Origin: Anaspis maculata
Lineage: Eukaryota > Arthropoda > Insecta > Coleoptera > Scraptiidae
Direction of reading: 5' to 3'
DNA: 64,000 nucleotides
Assembly (NCBI GenBank): GCA_949128115.1
Contig: OX421966.1
Span: forward strand, 6,448,001-6,512,000
Part shown: positions 1-12,800 of the stretch, one piece after another
How positions within the stretch are numbered: the first letter of the stretch is position 1
Layout of the letters: the number at the start of each line of letters is the position of its first letter
The notes under the pieces: generated by a model
Database searches by the model: none
What the model was told of the DNA's origin: nothing
Seen by the model: only the letters and a program-made list of their open reading frames with translations
Made by a program: the position numbers and the translations under genes

Positions 1-1867
1 TTGAGTTTCTCTTGCCGGTATCTCCTGAGCTATGTTCATTTGAATCATGGAAAATAAGAATTCCACTCAAGCGCGACATGTCGTCGAAGTGCTGCATCTT
101 AATATGACATCTTCTTAATAGGATATCTCAATACAAGTTCAACATCGAATGCACTTTGTTTCTTCTCCAGAGCACAAAAATACAATACACAATCCCACAC
201 AAAAGGTCCATGAGGCTGATAGGCCTCCGCCAAACACTTAATGCTTCCTAGGGCGGTGAAACATCGATGAGCTGCAAATAACACAGATTATTCCCGGCGT
301 CCATGGGGGCTCAGTAGGGCTTCGAATTTCGAAAGATGCTCGTAGGTATCACAAAACAGCATCTGAAAGAAGGTTGATTAGCTATGAAACCCCGTTTTTT
401 CCACCGTAACTGGAACTGGTTACTCGATTTGTTTGGATTTCTAACCTCGTTTCTAACCTCAGATTTTCCGTTATCCCACGTCTCCCCGGATAAATTGAAA
501 ACAACTTCGCATTTCAGGATCAATCATGGTCATTTACACACTTTTGACACAATGTTCTAGAATTTGTTCGAAGTATTTGACAAAACAAATTAAATATCTC
601 ATTGTAGTTTTTATTTGAAATATGCATCATTAAAATGCAGCACTTTGGCGACATGTCGCGCTGAAGCGGTTTTTATATTTCATCTGAAACATCTGACAAA
701 CCTTCCAAAATTATGACTCCCCATAACTCATATACGCCACTCAATAGATTCTTGCGAAATTTGGCAGGTAGGTAGATATTTTCAAAAGACCAGCCTCTGC
801 TGAATTTGAGCTAATTTGGTTGAATAGTTAGCAAGTTACCAACTTTGAAAATCGAAAAAAATGAGCTCTGACACCCTGTATTTTCCTTAGAAAGTGAGTG
901 ATAGGCATATTTTTCTGAATTAAGAGGATGAAGAGAATCTTATCCCAAAGTTTGATCGATTGAATCTGAAACACCCTGTACCTATATATATACGCTTCAG
1001 TTCCTTGTACCGAGAGAAATCGTTCAGAAAAAAACTTTATTGGGCGATGAGCTTTAATTAAACCGTCGCATTAAGATGCAGCACTTCGACGACATGTCTC
1101 GCTAGAGCAGGGTTTAAATTTTCCAGAACACAAGTAAATACTGCTCAGAATATACTGGCAGGAAAAATATGTAAGCTTGGAAATGCCAGGAGTGCAGAGC
1201 ACTCCCAACTTTTCATTTTTACAGATCAGAATGTCGTTTTTCATTCAAGTAAAATTGAAATATAGGGCGTAATTTCAAGAAAAAGTCGACGTAAGATTGG
1301 ATAGACTCTGATTCACTCCGAATTGAATATTTGCTTGTATAGTACGGAATTGCTATCAAAAAATTCAATTTCTTGAGATTCTTGGTCTGGAGTGAATGGT
1401 TCTGAACGGTTTCTTAGCTCTGGAAAGGAATCTTCCAGAAAAAAAGTACAATTTGGTGATTAGCCTGTATTAAAATGTCCTTTTAAGATGCAGCACTTCG
1501 ACGACATGTCGCGCTAAAGCGGGATTTATATTTTACATGACACAAGTTAATATAGCTCAGAATATAGCGACAGAAAGAAAAATGTGGGCTTGAGAACGCC
1601 AAAATATCAGATAACTTCCTATTTTGAATTTTTGCAGCTCAACAATTGAGTTTTCATCAACTCAAAATTGAAATATAAGCTCAAATTGAAAAAAAAGTCT
1701 ACCTAACGTTGTATTGACTTTGATTCACTCCAAATTGAATATTTGCGTGTATAGTACGGATCTGCAATCAAAAAATTCAATTTCTTGAAATTCTTGGTCT
1801 GGAGCATTGGATAGTTCTGAACGGTTTCTTGGTTCTGAACAGAATTTTCCAGAAAAAATGTACCTAT
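1..1867. repeat. Outer arm of a modular fold-back repeat
   Basis: No gene is seen here. The stretch is made of ~415-bp modules, each holding a block with the palindrome CGACATGTCG next to GCAGCACTTCG. The block lies in one orientation near 75-100 and in the other near 645, 1090, 1500 and 1915. Positions ~130-700 are an inverted relative of ~4640-5080, and the modules of 1080-2160 are inverted relatives of those at 3240-4300, so this is one arm of a long inverted repeat. The ORFs here are short and carry no recognisable domain. Boundaries were read by eye. Confidence 0.75.
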
Positions 1868-4800
1868 ATTTGGCGATGAGCCTGTATTAAAATATCGCAT
1901 TAAAATGCAGCACTCCGACGACATGTCGCGCTAAAGCTGGATTATATTTTTTATGACACAAGTGAATACTGCTCAGAATATACTGACAGACAAAGTGGCA
2001 AAACAAATATGTTGGTCTGAAAATGCCAAAAGTGCAGATAGATTTCTATTTTGAATTATCGCAGCTTGGAAATTAAGTTTTCATCCACTTTATGATTAAA
2101 ATATTCGGTAAAAAAAAATCGACTCAACTTTAGAAAGACTCAGATTCACTACAAATGGAATATTTGGGTGTATAGTATGAAAAGTTTCCTCCGTCTTCTT
2201 CCTGAACTACAAACGCCTGATTCATTTGTGAGGATTTGAAATTTAGCGGTAAAGTTAAATTTAAATATGCGCAATGAGAGAAAAACATGCTAAGTAAAAG
2301 ATAAGGTTTTATTGAAGATACAAAAAAAAGATAGTTAAACTTGAAAAAATTCGCTCAAGCAGAGCTTTGGTGATTTCGGCCTAGAACGGCAAATTAGGAA
2401 ATTGGGAACAGACTGGCGCAACAGGGCGGGAAGCGCCTTAGTCGAGGCTACGAGCCGGGCCGTCAAGAGGCCGTACGTTCTCGCCGGATTAAGGATGGAG
2501 CTAAATTGGTAAAATAAGGCGTTGGGGAATCAAACGCTGTGGGCGTATTCCTTGACAGAAATTCACCATTCTGTCTCTTTCGAAAGCTACAAGGATGTAC
2601 TTTCGTCAGATGGCATTTCCAAAATCGAAAGAAAAAGGAAAATTTTGAAATTTGAAAAAATTATCTTTGGATTTTGGACACGACAATGGGTTCAAGAACT
2701 GAATGGTGAATTTCTGTCAAGGAATAAACCTACAGCGCTTGATTCCGCAACGCCTTATTTCACCATTCAACTCCGTCCTTAAGCGGTATCCTGAGGAATC
2801 GAGTTCGCTGGTCCATGAGCTGCTTCCGCCAGGACGAAGCTCAACGCCAGGACTGTCGCGTGCGGTTAGGGCCTTGCAGGTTCGTCGGTGTGGTTGGACC
2901 AGGAAAGGCCACCTGGAATCAAGAAAGCATCACGCAAAAGTTCGTCTCCCGTACTGGAGTGGTTAGATGTCAAACGTTTTGTCACCGCCCAATGGAGCCT
3001 ACCAATTTGGACCTACGACCGTGTCTTGGGGCGGCGGCATTGTGTCTGCCATCCAGCGTAGTTCCTTAGCGTAGACTTAGACTGAGAATAGACTTGATTA
3101 TTATTAAAAAGGTCTAGCTAACCTCAAAATACCTCGTGTTTTTTTTCGAAACGTCAGTGTCAGATCGAAACGTCAACACAACGGTGAACTGTCAGATGTC
3201 ACCTCAAAGGCAGGGGCGCGCTGGCACCAGTAATTCCTATTATCAATTAGGGGTTGGGAATAAGAACAAAACACTTCGAATCCTGATTGGCGTCCTCGAA
3301 TAAAAGTAAAATAGAATGGTTTCCAAGCACATGAGTTTCTTCTGCCGGTATCTCCTGAGCCCTATGTTCACTACTTGGACCATGGAATATAGAAATTCCA
3401 CTCAAGCACGACATGTCGTCGAAGTGCTGCATCTTAATACGACATCTTAATACAGGTTCATCACCAAATGCACTTTGTTTCTGAAAGATTCCTCTCCAAA
3501 GCCAAGAAACCATTCAGAACCATCTTCTCCAAAGGATCAATATCAATAAATTGGTTCAATTCCAATAAATTGAATTTTTCTATAGCAGTTCTGTACGATA
3601 CACGTGAATGCTCAATTTGAAGTGAATCATAAAGTCAATACAATGTTGAGTCGAGTTTTTTTTTAAACGGTATTCTATAGTTCTATTTGGAGTTGATGAG
3701 TTGATGAAATAACTTAATTGTTGCTGAAAAATTCAAAATAGAAAGTTATTTGAACTTTTAGCGTTTACAAGCCCACATATTTCTTTCTGTCGCGATATTT
3801 TGAGCTATATTAACTTGTGTGATGGAAAATTGTAAATCCCGCTTTGGCGCGACATGTCGTCGAGATGCTGCATCTTGATAAGACTTTTTAATTACCTACC
3901 CATTACTGAATATACTTTTTTTGTGAAAGATTCCCTGCCCGGAGCCAAAAAACCATCCAAAACCATTTATTTCAGACCAAGAATTTCAAGAAATTGAATG
4001 TTTCCATTGCAATTCCGTATTATAAACGCAAATATTCATTTCGGAGTGAATCGGAGTCTATCCAAAGCTAAGTCGATTTTTTCTTGAAATTGCGCGCTAT
4101 ATTTCTATTTCAATTGAATGAAAACTGATTTTCCGAGCTGTAAAAAGGAAAAATTTAGAGTGCTCTGAACTCCTGGCGTTTCCAAGCCTAGATTTTTCTT
4201 TTGCCAGTATATTCTGAGCAGTATTGATTTGTGACATGAAAAATATGAACCCCGCTTTTGCGAGACATGTCGTCGAAGTGCTGCATCTTAATACGACAGT
4301 TTAATCAAAGCTTATCGACAAATGAACTTTTTTCTAGATGATTTCTCTTCAGAGCCTAGAAGCAGCTTTAGAATCATCTACTCCAGACCCATACCCCATA
4401 CCATAGAAGTAAATGTTCACCTTGGAGTAAATCCGAGTCCTTATACTATCTTGAATAGTTTTTCAAAACTTAAGCACTGATATTTTCATTTTTGCTGAAT
4501 GAAAACTTAATTTTTAAGCTGTAAATATTAGAAAAGGAAGTACCTATTTTGAACTTCCGGTGCTCCATAGCCTACAAATTCTAAGCCTGTATTTCAAGCT
4601 ATATTCACTTGTCCTAGAGGAAATTTAAAAACCGCTTCAGCGCGACATGTCGTCAAAGTGCTGCATTTTAATGTGATATTTCAATAAAAACTTTATTGAG
4701 ATATTAATTTGTTTTTAAAAGTAACTTTGAACAAATTCTAGAATATCTTTGCGGATGTGTCAAAAGCGTGTCGATCCTAAAATGTAAAGTTGTTTTCAAT

Positions 4801-5532
4801 TTTATCCAGGGACACGTGGACTCATGGAAAATTTAAGGTTAGAAACCCAAACAGAGCAAGAAAGCAGCTCCAGTTACGGTGGAGAAACGGGGTTTCATAG
4901 CTCATCAACCCCCTTTCAGATGCTGTTTAGCGATATGTGCGTCTTTCGAACCCTTGAGCCCCCATGAGCCCCGGGAATAATCTGTGTTATTAACAGCTCA
5001 TCGATTTTTCGCATTGTTGCCATGAAGCCCTGGGGAGCATTATGTGTTTTGCGGAAGCCTACCCAGCCTCATGGACATTTTGAGTGTGATTTTGTATTTC
5101 TCAAGTTGACGCCTTCACAAGTTTTTTTTACCTTGGGTACCTTAACCTGACGTGAAGTCTTATCACTGAGCCCCCACTGACCTTGTATCTGCTTGAGTTA
5201 ACCGCTCAAACCTACACCTTTTTGTTCACGCATTCAGTAGCGCCCCGTGGAGCCCTGCGGACCTATAGAGGTGGGGCCCTATGGAACTTCCAGAGGCATC
5301 ACGTGTTTTGCAAAGCTTGACACCGAGACCCCCATGTACTTCAAGATCAATCCGTATGTTCCAGAGGTCAACGTCCGTCCCCCCTATATAGTTACTTGCA
5401 TCTTCCGAAGCCCCCGAGCAAGCCCCCCATCGTGAAGTATATTTGAAGTTCTACATTGAGTTCCTATGGAGTTCCACAAGAATCTTGTTTTATTTTGAGC
5501 TCATCGACATGAGCACCATATAGGGCTCTAAG
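1868..5532. repeat. Tandem segmental duplication, copy 1 (~3.67 kb)
   Basis: From GGCGATGAGCCTG (1873) onward the sequence recurs almost unchanged about 3670-3680 bp downstream, from 5541. The offset holds at several checkpoints (2703 to 6382, 3247 to 6925, near 5226 to near 8908), with only scattered substitutions and short indels. The unit contains the end of the left fold-back arm, a single-copy-looking core at ~2280-3230, the right arm with inverted CGACATGTCG modules (3400, 3850, 4265, 4650), and a tail of degenerate GAGCCCCC-type repeats (4920-5520). No complete gene is recognised. Confidence 0.85.
2280..3230. other. Unexplained core of the fold-back unit, with a conserved short ORF
   Basis: The central ~950 bp of the unit does not take part in the inverted repeat. 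It contains an 87-codon plus-strand ORF (2703-2966) that is open and nearly identical in the second copy (6382-6645). I recognise no domain. The predicted product is basic and Arg/Ser/Leu-rich, as chance ORFs often are. Downstream (3150-3205) is a cluster of TGTCA/GTCA words that also appears in other repeats of this window. Because the two copies are so alike, conservation of the ORF is weak evidence for coding. Confidence 0.35.
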
Positions 5533-5536
5533 AATT

Positions 5537-8500
5537 ATTTGGCGATGAGCCTGTATTAAAATATCGCATTAAAATGCAGCACTCCGACGACATGTCGCGC
5601 TAAAGCTGGATTATATTTTTTATGACACAAGTGAATACTGCTCAGAATATACTGACAGACAAAGTGGCAAAACAAATATGTTGGTCTGAAAATGCCAAAA
5701 GTGCAGATAGATTTCTATTTTGAATTATCGCAGCTTGGAAATTAAGTTTTCATCCACTTTATGATTAAAATATTCGGTAAAAAAAAATCGACTCAACTTT
5801 AGAAAGACTCAGATTCACTACAAATGGAATATTTGGGTGTATAGTATGAAAAGTTTCCTCCGTCTTCTTCCTGAACTACAAACGCCTGATTCATTTGTGA
5901 GGATTTGAAATTTAGCGGTGAAGTTGAATTTAAATATGCGCAATGAGAGAAAAACATGCTAAGTAAAAGATAAGGTTTTATTGAAGATACAGAAAAAAAC
6001 TCTTTCAAGCAGAGCCTTGGTGATTTCGGCCTAGAACGGCAAATTAGGAAATTTGGAACAAACTGGCGCAACAGGGCGGGAGGCGCCTTAGTCGAGGCTA
6101 CGAGCCGGACCGTCAAGAGGCCGTACGTCCTCGCCGGATTAAGGATGGAGCTGAATTGGTGAAATAAGGCGTTGGGGAATCAAACACTGTGGGCGTATTC
6201 TTTGACAGAAATTCACCATTATGTCTCTTTCGTAAGCTACAAGGATGTACTTTCGTTAGATGGCATTTCCAAAATCGAAAGAAAAAGGAAAATTTTGAAA
6301 TTTGAAAAAATTATCCTTGGATTTTGGACACGACAATGGGTTCAAACCTAAGTATCCTTGAAGCTTTTGAAAGAGAACTGAATGGTGAATTTCTGTCAAG
6401 GAATAAACCCACAGCACTTGATTCCGCAACGCCTTATTTCATCATTCAACTCCGTCCTTAAGCGGTATCCTGAGGAATCGAGTTCGCTGGTCCATGAGCT
6501 GCTTCCGCCAGGACGAAGCTCAACGCCAGGATTGTCGCGTGCGGTTAGGGCCTTGCAGGTTCGTCGGTGTGGTTGGACCAGGAAAGGCCACCTGGAATCA
6601 AGAAAGCATCACGCAAAAGTTCGTCTTCCGTACTGGAGTGGTTAGATGTCAAACGTTTTGTCATCGCCCAATGGAGCCTACCAATTTGGACCTACATCCG
6701 TGTCTTGGGGCGGCGGCATTGTGTCTGCCATCCAGCGTAGTTCCTTAGCGTAGACTTAGACTGACAATAGACTTGATTATTATTAAAAAGGTCTAGCTAA
6801 CCTCAAAATACCTCGTGTTTTTTTCGAAACGTCAGTGTCAGATCGAAACGTCAACACAACGGTGAACTGTCAGATGTCACCTCAAAGACAGGGGCGCGCT
6901 GGTAGCAGTAATTCCTATAATCAGTTAGGGGTTGGGAATAAGAACAAAACACTTCGAATCCTGATTGGCGTCCTCGAATAAAAGTAAAATAGAATGGTTT
7001 CCAAGCACATGAGTTTCTTCTGCCGGTATCTCCTGAGCCCTATGTTCACTACTTGGACCATGGAATATAGAAATTCCACTCAAGCACGACATGTCGTCGA
7101 AGTGCTGCATCTTAATACGACATCTTAATACAGGTTCATCACCAAATGCACTTTGTTTCTGAAAGATTCCTCTCCAAAGCCAAACCATTCAGAACCATCT
7201 TCTCCAAAGCATCAATATCAATAAATTGGTTCAATTCCAAGAAATTGAATTTTTCTATAGCAGTTCTGTACGATAGGTACACGTGAATGCTCAATTTGAA
7301 GTGAATCATAGAGTCAATACAATGTTACGTCGAGTTTTTTTTTAAACGGTATTCTATAGTTCTATTTGGAGTTGATGGAATAACTCAATTGTTGAGCTGA
7401 AAAATTCAAAATAGAAAGTTATTTGAACTTTTGGCGTTTACAAGCCCACGTATTTCTTTCTGTCGCGATATTTTGAGCTTATTAACTTGTGTGATATAAA
7501 ATGTAAATCCCGCTTTAGCGCGACATGTCGTCGAGATGCTGCGTCTTGATAAGACTTTTTAATTACCTACCCATTACTGAATATACTTTTTTTGTGAAAG
7601 ATTCCCTGCCCTGAGCCAAAAAACCATCCAAAACCATCTATTCCAGACCAAGAATTTCAAGAAATTTTATGTTTCCATTGCAATTCCGTAATATAAACGC
7701 AAATATTCATTTCGGAGTGAATCGGAGTCTATCCAAAGCTAAGTCGATTTTTTCTTGAAATTGCACGCTATATTTCAATTTCAACTAAATGAAAACTGAT
7801 TTTCCGAGCTGTAAAAAGGGAAAATTTAGAGTGCTCTGAACTCCTGGCGTTTCCAAGCCTAGATATTTTTTTTGCCAGTACATTCTGAGAAGTATTGATT
7901 TGTGACATGAAAAATATGAACCCCGCTTTCGCGTGACATGTCGTCGAAGTGCTGCATCTTAATACGACAGTTTAATTAAAGCTTATCGCCAAATGAACTT
8001 TTTTTCTAGATGATTTTCTCTTCAGAGCCTAGGAGCAGCTTTGAAATCATTTACTCCAGACCCATACCCCATACCATAGAAGTAAATGTTCACCTTGGAG
8101 TAAATCCGAGTTCTTATACAATCTTGAATAGTTTTTCAAAACTTAAGCACATATATTTCATTTTAGCTGAATGGAAACTGAATTTTCAAGCTGTAAATAT
8201 TAGAAAAGGAAGTACCTATTTTGAACTTCCGGCGCTCCATAGCCTACAAATTCTGAGCCTGTATTTCAAGCTATATTCACTTGTCCCAGAGGAAATTTAA
8301 AAACCGCTTCAGCGCGACATGTCGTCAAAGTGCTGCATTTTAATGTGATATTTCAATAAAAACTGCATGGAGATATTAATTTGTTTTTGAAAGTAACTTT
8401 GAACAAATTCTAGAATATCTTTGCGGTTGTGTCAAAAGCGTGTCAAATACCATGATCGATCCTAAAATGTAAAGGTGTTTTTAATTTTATCCAGGGACAC

Positions 8501-9200
8501 GTGGACTTATGGAAAATTTAAGGTTAGAAACCCAAACAGAGCAAGAAAGCAGCTCCAGTTACGGTGGAGAAACGGGGTTTCATAGCTCATCAACCCCCTT
8601 TCAGATGCTGTTTAGCGATATGTGCGTCTTTCGAACCCTTGAGCCCCCATGAACGCCGGGAATAATCTGTGTTATTAACAGCTCATCGATTTTTCGCATT
8701 GTTGCCATGAAGCCCTGGGGAGCATTATGTGTTTTGCGGAGGCCTACCCAGCCTCATGGACATTTTGAGTGTGATTTTGTATTTCTCGAGTTGACGCCTT
8801 CACAAGTTTTTTTTATCTTAGGTACCTTAACCTGACGTGAAGTCTCATTACTGAGCCCCCACTGACCTTGTATCTGCTTGAGTTAACCGCTCAAACCTAC
8901 ACCTTTTTGTTCACGCATTCAGTAGCGCCCCGTGGAGCCCTGCGGACCTATAGAGGTGGGGCCCTATGGAACTTCCAGAGGCATCACGTGTTTTGCAAAG
9001 CTTGACACCGAGACCCCCATGTACTTCAAGATCAATCTTGATGTTCCAGAGGTCAACGTCCGTCCCCCCTATATAGTTACTTGCATATTCCGAAGCCCCC
9101 CATCGTGAAGTATATTTGAAGTTCTACATTGAGTTGTGGAGTTCCACAAAAATCTTGTTTTATTTTGAGCTCATCGACATGAGCACCATATAGGGCTCTA
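5537..9200. repeat. Tandem segmental duplication, copy 2 (~3.67 kb)
   Basis: Near-identical second copy of 1868-5532, in the same order and orientation: core at ~5950-6905 and CGACATGTCG modules near 7085, 7525, 7935 and 8310. The copies part company after GGGCTCTAAG: copy 1 runs into the start of copy 2, while copy 2 continues into GAACATCATG (9200 on). One small difference is an extra ~26 bp near 6345 in the core of copy 2. The low divergence points to a recent event, or to an assembly duplication. Confidence 0.85.
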
Positions 9201-9757
9201 AGGAACATCATGTGTCTTGAGGAGCCCCTCACGAACCTCCAGTTCAATTTTGTGTGACTTTGCTCAACCATCTTCCATATTGTTGTTTGGGGCCCTACAG
9301 ACATCACTTGCCAGAAGCCTTACTAAGTCGGGCCTCCACCCCATCAGTCTTCGATTAGTCTAGTGTATTTTTGTTCTCCACATTTTTCAAATCTCACGCA
9401 CCAACGCCATCTCGTAGTTTGCAAGTAGGATACAAATTCATTATTACTATTACTCGCGACACGAGCTGCGTCGCGTTATTGCTGGTAAGTAAAAGTCGCG
9501 GTAGTGCTGCAAACCCGGTGATTATTATTATTGCTCAATTACCTGGAGTGATATTGTTCAAATAATAAGTGAAACCTATTATAATAATGAAGAAACATAG
9601 TGAGCGCGCTCTTTTTAAGTATAGGTGTACGTATCTAATCAATTCCCGCGAATTTTGAACGCCGCACTAATAAGGACAAGCACCCATACGGTTGAATATT
9701 ATGTAGGTGTGTACATTTATTATAATTTTGAAAATTTGCACGTACCGATAAGTAAGT
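9201..9757. other. Intergenic; tail of degenerate repeats, otherwise nothing seen
   Basis: 9200-9340 continues the degenerate GAGCCCCC/GGGGCCC-type repeats. 9340-9757 is unremarkable AT-rich sequence upstream of the oxidoreductase gene. No ORF with recognisable content was found. Confidence 0.5.
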
Positions 9758-9770
9758 ATTTATAATAAGT
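9758..9770 (+). promoter_or_regulatory. Possible TATA box of the GMC oxidoreductase gene
   Basis: A TATTTATAATAAG stretch lies about 35-45 bp upstream of the chosen start codon at 9804. This is a plausible core promoter if the 5' UTR is very short. No clear initiator was seen, and the region is AT-rich throughout, so a chance match is possible. Confidence 0.3.
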
Positions 9771-9803
9771 ATATTCGCTTCGAGTTCTTGAACTCATTCG
9801 ACA

Positions 9804-12800
9804 ATGTTTGCACTTCGGATATTGTGTTTCGTCTTTGTGTTAATCGCAAAAGCACAAAGTCAAGATGAAGTGGACTATTTTGTTGATCTGATTGTGGAAG
9901 CAAGAAAAAATGCTTCGGAATATAAATTCCCCACCAGTGCAAAACAGTACGCAGCCACTCGACCAGGTGTTAAAGGTTAGATACCTATAACTACGTTTTA
10001 TGATGTTTTATTGAACTTGGCCACTTCTACTCAAGTCTGTTGGCTATCCTTCTTGAACTTGCAACAGCTCTATTTTCATTTTTTTCCTGCCATATTCAGT
10101 TATAGTAAAACTCTTGTTGCTTACGCTTGATTTTTCTGTTACTAACTTGATTTTTACTTTCGTTAACACTGCTTGCTAGTGGAATCCGCGTTGGCTCAAA
10201 AATGTACATGCTGACAGCTCTGGCTTTTATACGTTGTCATGCATTGCTATGGCAACGTTTCAACTCTAGATAACCTTCTACGTCATCACTATTTAAGCGT
10301 TATTGGCAACCTTGCTGGGCTTTCGCTTTCGTAATGCAAGTCCCAAGTTTCTCATTCTATCCAAATGGCAACACTGCCTGGAATTTGTTTTTTTTTCAGT
10401 TAGCAACCCTATCACATAAATAAGAACCACTGCTTTGTGTTAATGAGATTTTCAATCGCCGCCGTCTAGTACGTAGGTACATATGCTTCAACCGTTGAGT
10501 AAGAATACACGAAGAGGTGCCATCGCAGCCTTTTGTATTAGCCATTAGATGGCGCTACAGTACAATCAACTTTTGATAGCAGCTTTGTAGCGGATCGTTT
10601 TCTAATACTACAAATACTTGAGTAGTGAATTACTGGAAGGACTTTGTTCTGATGTCAGTTTCCCTTTATTAAAAAAAAAATCCAGTGAAAAGCAGCAGTT
10701 CTTATTTCACCACGTGGTGAAGTATAAATAGATTCAAAGATCCAAATATGTCAGATAAAAACAATAAGTACTGGCCCGTAATAAATTTATCAAGATATAT
10801 AGGGTGTTTCAAAATTGTTGGACCAAAACCATAATAATAAGGTATATGGAATCTTTTATGGAACTTATCAAAAATATTGAAAAATTGTCCACCTCACACT
10901 TGACTTCACATTTTTAAAGTTACGAAGCGTCAAGAGATGGTCCTTCGAACCTTTCTAGTTTAGTTATCCCAAAAAATTTACTCAACTGTTGGTGGTAGAA
11001 TTACAAGAAAAAAGTATCAACCGCTGGGTGTGTATTTGATTTTTGTTCTCTACACAGGGTGAGTCAGAAACGTCCAGAGATATTTTTCTTCAAAAATGAC
11101 TACGAACTCTTTGGTTGGTCCTTCAGTCAATGTAGAGCAGAAGAAAGATCGCGGGGTTTTGTAGCAAGAAATTATTTTGTGGAGGACTTTTTTTAAGGAA
11201 AATGCGAGGGAAAATGGATTTCCACTCAAAAGTTGATATTTTTCCACAAATCCGCCTTCAACAGTCTACCAAAATCATTTAAAGTGAAGAGCCTAGAAGG
11301 GTTCGGAGGGCCATCCTTTGACCCTTCATAACTTCAGAAATGGGAGTCGAAGAATTTTTTGAATATCTTTGGTGAGATTCATAAATCGTTTTATGATTGT
11401 GGTCCGACACTTTGGAATCACCCGGTGGATAGACTGATTAAACTGATAGACCAAACGACCGAACAACGACGGATAGAATGATGGAATGGCCCGAAAGTTG
11501 AAAGGTTGGTAGATTGAAATAATCGATGGATGAATTGTGCGATAGATCCAATAAAGTAAAGAGTGATCTGCGGATTCACAGATCGTCGGGTGGTTGGGTC
11601 GAATAAATGTAAGAATGGAATATTGAAAGATTGAAACAATTAGAGTCTTCTTGCCATTTGTCTCGATTTTTATCTTTTGATCTATCAATATTTTAATCAT
11701 CTGATGTTTCAAATTTTCATAATCGAATTGAATAATCGATGAATCAATCCATATCGATCCATAGATTTGTGGCCATAGAAAAAAAACGCAGTTCAAGAGC
11801 CCGAAAGATCGAAGCTCTGATGTGAAGATCAGAAGACTGAAAGATGTTAGGATCTAGGATCTAGGGCTCTTGATTACTAAGACGATTGAACTTTAGTTAA
11901 AAATTCTCCTAGTTTTCTGGATTTGGAAGAATAGAACATGATAGTCTCTCATTTGCTTTCTGAGAAAGATACAGGGTGTCAAAACTCACAAGAAATATTT
12001 TTTCACAAAACTTCGGGAAGAGAGGGAATAGAAAAATCAAAATTTCAAATGCAGGCCTCAGGTACTCATGTGAAAATTTTTGTATTTAGAAGGACCCACC
12101 AGTGGCGTGCAGAATGGTAGCTTGAGTATTATCACAAGAAATGATACTGATACTTTCAGTTACTGAGCCATGAACTACTACTGGACTACATATTTGCTTT
12201 GAGCTGCTTGGTCCAAATTGGCTCACTTGCTTAGTCCTTGCACTGTTTATTGTTGTTTCACACAAGCACAGGCAGATTTTGTTGTACCAGATTCGCAACA
12301 CAACACCAAAAGTTACTAAACCGCAAATTCTGCGCAGATTTCGGACAGTACGATTTCGTGATCATCGGAAGTGGTTCGGCCGGTTCGGTTCTTGCCAACA
12401 GATTGTCGGAGAATCCAAAATTCAGAGTATTGCTCCTGGAAGCTGGCGGATTCGGGAATAATTTGACTCTATTGCCGTACCTGTATTTTGAAGACGAGTT
12501 CACAAAATTCAACTGGGCATACAACAGTATCCCACAAGAATACAGTGCTCAAGGTATGCTTTTTCCTATAGTCAAGTTGACTCAAATTGTATCAAGGTAC
12601 GTAGTTCTAGTTCTTTGACGTTGTGATGATACGTATTCTAGGTTGCGTGGATCACGTGATGCACTACCCAAGAGGAAGAGGTATAGGTGGCACGACGTTG
12701 ATCAACGGCTTGGTGTACGCCCGTGGCCACAAATCGGACTTTGATCTGTTGGAAAAAACCGGCAACCCTGGGTGGTCGTACGAAGACGTCTTGCCTTACT

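Noticed and set aside
11326..11796. 156-codon minus-strand ORF in the GMC intron
   Set aside because: Runs through a degenerate GATNGA repeat; the translation is low-complexity Ile/Phe/Ser-rich and has no domain.
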